NCBI GenBank assembly: GCA_035578905.1
Contig: JAQJVL010000427.1
Location: forward strand, 277,501 to 341,500
Direction of reading: 5' to 3'
From: Stictocephala bisonia
Taxonomy: Eukaryota; Arthropoda; Insecta; Hemiptera; Membracidae
DNA: 64,000 bases
In this document: piece by piece, positions 61,601 through 64,000 of the stretch
Position numbering within the stretch: the first letter of the stretch is position 1
How the letters are laid out: every line of letters starts with the position of its first letter
Notes under the pieces: generated by a model
The model's input: the letters and a program-made list of their open reading frames with translations, nothing else
The model's database searches: none
What the model was told of the DNA's origin: nothing
Translations under genes and position numbers: made by a program

Positions 61601-61940
61601 TGTTGGGTCTTCGCCATGGCTGGTGAAGGTCAGAACCCCAGGCCCTCTACCCATCGGGGGAGGGGGACAGTTTCAAGTTAGAAGCGAGAAGCAAAGGAAG
61701 CACTCAGCTTCCTTCTAATTTAGTTCATTCCATTAAATTTTTTAACTGTCATAATTATTATAGATTAGTTTCTGGTATTATATTCATCTATATTTATTTG
61801 TTTTATTAATTCATCTAAATTACAACAGTTCATATTCAGTGTTTAGTAAGCAGTCATTTTCGATTCGACAACATTTTATTTTCAATATTTTATTCTTTAA
61901 ACATACTAACTAACCACCGTTGCGCATCACCACTCAACCG
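61601..61940 (+). mobile_element. Probable 5' LTR of a BEL/Pao retrotransposon
   Basis: The segment begins TGTTGGGTCTTCGCC and ends near ACTCAACC, about 340 bp, just before a tRNA-complementary primer site. Boundaries are inferred because the 3' LTR is outside the window. GC-rich CCCATCGGGGGAGGGGGACA lies near the start, and an AT-rich region with TATTATAGATTAG (about 61755-61770) could serve as the promoter. Confidence 0.55.
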
Positions 61941-61944
61941 AAAA

Positions 61945-61964
61945 TGGTCCTCCGGTCCGGATTC
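61945..61964 (+). promoter_or_regulatory. Primer-binding site
   Basis: TGGTCCTCCGGTCCGGATTC starts with the TGG that pairs with a tRNA 3' CCA. From general knowledge of tRNA ends it most resembles the complement of a tRNA-Tyr 3' end. It lies 5 nt past the inferred LTR end and upstream of gag, where minus-strand DNA synthesis would start. Confidence 0.6.
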
Positions 61965-62513
61965 TAATAAAATTTATTAACTTCACGTAACTAATAAACA
62001 ACGTACAGTCAGTGTGAGTAGTGAGTGACACATTTGTTCATCAAGTGATTAGTGTTAAATTCAATGTCCAGTGTTAACAGTTACAACACATATAATCACA
62101 GTTAACTACCTACGAACAGGGACAGTGTCTAGTGAGACTTCATTTCAATCTCATCGCATCTTCACTTCAACATTGAAGAGTACTACACAGGATTGGAACC
62201 AGGGCGTCGCCTTCGACATTCGACAGTCAACCTACATCAGTCTTGCAGAGTATCGATCGACTGCCACTTCTTCGGGGAAGACTTGCCATGTCCCTGGCTC
62301 CTGCCATCGCTTCTCAAAGGACACCGGATCGACCCTTCGTAAGTGCCTCTCACAATGATTTTATAACTGTAGAGCCTTCCTGAAATTCTTATACAAGACT
62401 ACCCCTTCAGTCAGCTGATATTAATTTCCCATTCACTCTCACTTTCAAACGTACTCAATAGTTTGTTTACGTTACCCTGACATTAGTTAGAATTATTAGA
62501 ACTGTAAAACACA
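61965..62513 (+). other. Leader of the BEL/Pao element
   Basis: The untranslated stretch between primer site and gag. A 95-codon frame at 62071-62358 has no similarity I recognise and is probably incidental. Confidence 0.5.
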
Positions 62514-63471
62514 ATGGAAGATCTTAAAGCATTAAAATTCAGAAGACGTCAACTGAAATAAAAATTAATCATATTTAAAATCAGACAATACCCTCCAATT
62601 AAAATTAAGATTCAAGGATTTTGAATTACTCTTGTCAATCTTCGATGAGGTACAAAGCCAAATCAAATCCGTAGAAGAAGAAGACAATCAGGATGACGAG
62701 AGGAAAAGCTTTGGAAATGCTTACCACGAATTAGCAACTAAAGCCGATGATATACTGTCCACACGATCAATAAACAGTCAATCACAGAATATCAATGGAC
62801 AAGCAAATTCCAAATCTAGCATAGGCTTCTCTGCCAGCCATTAACCTTCCAAAAGTCTCAGGCAACTACGAGGATTAGATAACATTTTAATAATTATTCC
62901 AGTCCCTCATAAACAATAATGAATCACTATCAGATATAGAAAAGATCCACTACCTAAAAACATATTTGCATGACACTGTAAAACCCATACTTCCTTCACT
63001 GGAAGTTTAATGACAAAATTACTCCACTGCATGGCTCCTTCTAAAATAAAGATATGACAAAAGCGAATCATAGTCAATAATCACATAGGTTCATTATTAA
63101 ATATAGATCAAATTGTCACGGAGAATTATACTGCTTTGAGAAGCCTTCTTGACACAACAAACAAACATTTGAGGTGTTTAAAAAGCTTAGGTCAGCCCAC
63201 AGACCGTTGGGATACCATCCTTATATTAATTTACTTACTAATATTAAGTAAACAATTAGATATGTACACACTTAAACACTGGGAAACTCAAAACACCGCT
63301 CAAGAGTTGCCCAAAATGGAAATGTTCTTAGAATTGTTCAACAGTAGGTGCCAAATCCTTCAAGCCATCAACCAATCCAAGACAAATTACCAGTCCCAGT
63401 TAAAAGCAACGAATACAAATCAGGGACAATCCAGGGTAGCTTTGAGAGTCGTAAAGAACCCTACATGTTGA
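62514..63471 (+). pseudogene. gag: BEL/Pao gag (DUF1759-type), broken
   Basis: Gag would form the element's particle. The reading starts at ATG 62514 (MEDLKALKFRRRQLK) but meets a stop at 62559. It continues in another frame as FDEVQSQIKSVEEE (from about 62638) to a stop at 62842-62844, just after which an INLPKVSGNYED block typical of the DUF1759 region starts and stops. It then shifts through SLINNNESLSDIEKIHYLKT (about 62910-62968) and is open at 63136-63471, with LRSLLDTTNKHLRCLKSLGQ and PKMEMFLELFNSRCQIL as the conserved helices. Several frameshifts and stops make it non-functional. The order LTR, primer site, gag, zinc knuckles, protease confirms the assignment. Confidence 0.88.
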
Positions 63472-63479
63472 GCCACTTG

Positions 63480-63735
63480 TCAACAAGTGATAAATGTAGT
63501 TTATGCAGTGCCTCTAGTCATTAACTGTTCAGATGCCAGAAATTTCTTGCAAAAACGTCTCAAGAACGTTAAAATACAATAAAAATCCTCAGTTTGTGCA
63601 CCAACCGTCTCAACAAGTGACACAATAACTCCTCATGTTTGTCTGGAATATGCAAAATCTGTTTGAAACTTTACAATACTTTATTACATGTTAATTATAA
63701 AGACAATGTACAGCCTCAGCTATTACCTAAGGACA
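63480..63735 (+). pseudogene. BEL/Pao zinc-knuckle region, broken
   Basis: CX2CX4HX4C spacing is kept at about 63495-63536 (KCSLCSASSH then LFRC), with a stop codon inside the knuckle. A second, damaged knuckle follows (SLCTNRLNK, stop, HNNSSC) and then a CKICLK pair (about 63652-63669). These knuckles would bind RNA between gag and protease. The frame ends at a TAA near 63740. Confidence 0.8.
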
Positions 63736-63766
63736 ACTAAACAAACATGATACATCAACTGTTCCA

Positions 63767-64000
63767 AAAGCAGACACAGTTTTATTAACCTCTAAATCTT
63801 CAACTACCTCAAATGTACTACTATCTACAGCAGTAATCTATGTCCAAGACAGTTACGGTAGCAATCATCTCTGCCGTGCCTTATTGGACAATGGATCCCA
63901 AACCAACTTCATAACCAATAAAATGGTACAAATACTCCGTTTAAAGAAATCCAATAAATCCACTAACATAAGTGAGATTAAAAACAAACAATCTTTCACA
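63767..64000 (+). pseudogene. BEL/Pao retropepsin-type protease, start only
   Basis: An open frame reads STAVIYVQDSYGSNHLCRAL, then LLDNGSQTNFITNKMVQILR, and continues to the window edge. The aspartic protease signature is normally D-S/T-G; here it is D-N-G (63887-63895), probably inactivating. The polymerase, RNase H and integrase would lie beyond the window. Confidence 0.85.

Overview
The window is an AT-rich, repeat-dense eukaryotic nuclear sequence. The best guess is an arthropod, most likely an insect. The evidence is its mix of transposable elements: a jockey/CR1-group LINE, an R1-like LINE relic, a Penelope-like element, a BEL/Pao LTR element, a tRNA-derived SINE and many foldback/MITE-like repeats, together with long microsatellites and minisatellites. 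The species cannot be named from the sequence. I recognise no host protein-coding gene, rRNA or functional tRNA, so the window is probably intergenic or a very large intron.

Layout. 0-12 kb: a tRNA-derived SINE (about 2.3 kb); a well preserved 5'-truncated LINE on the minus strand (4.25-7.21 kb) with an open reverse-transcriptase frame, a TTTC-rich tail and a probable 8-bp target duplication; two TIR elements (7.35-8.07 and 8.56-9.36 kb) whose internal sequence recurs, inverted, at 3.65 and 11.75 kb. 12-21 kb: AT-rich sequence with little recognisable, one 36-bp tandem repeat (18.3 kb). 21-41 kb: several dispersed repeat families with 2-4 copies each, a long GA microsatellite (23.4 kb), a 36-bp G-rich minisatellite (29.1 kb), an R1-like LINE relic (34.9-36.2 kb), and an A-tailed retroposon (39.06-40.02 kb) whose other copy lies at 24.1 kb. 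40.7-41.5 kb: a 365-bp near-perfect palindrome made from the 36-bp minisatellite, then a decayed LINE C-terminus. 44.16-45.04 kb: a 32-bp satellite carrying 20 exact TTACGTAA sites. 46.6-49.2 kb: two foldback elements, the second with arms of about 500 bp. 50.2-51.1 kb: a broken Penelope-like element. 51.8-59.6 kb: an inverted repeat pair, another 36-bp array (54.35 kb), and a 56-bp satellite (55.8-57.7 kb) split by a GC-rich island with a promoter-like arrangement. 61.6-64 kb: the 5' end of a decayed BEL/Pao element (LTR, primer-binding site, gag, start of protease) running off the window.

Nothing here forms an operon or pathway. What joins the parts is nested insertion: elements have landed in minisatellites and in each other, leaving inverted pairs that could fold or recombine. 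The strongest candidates for something not described before are the TTACGTAA satellite, the dispersed 36-bp G-rich minisatellite family with its palindrome, the ~1-kb foldback at 48.1-49.2 kb, and a four-copy same-strand repeat with an ungapped core of about 75 bp. Sequence comparisons were done by eye; identities and boundaries are approximate.
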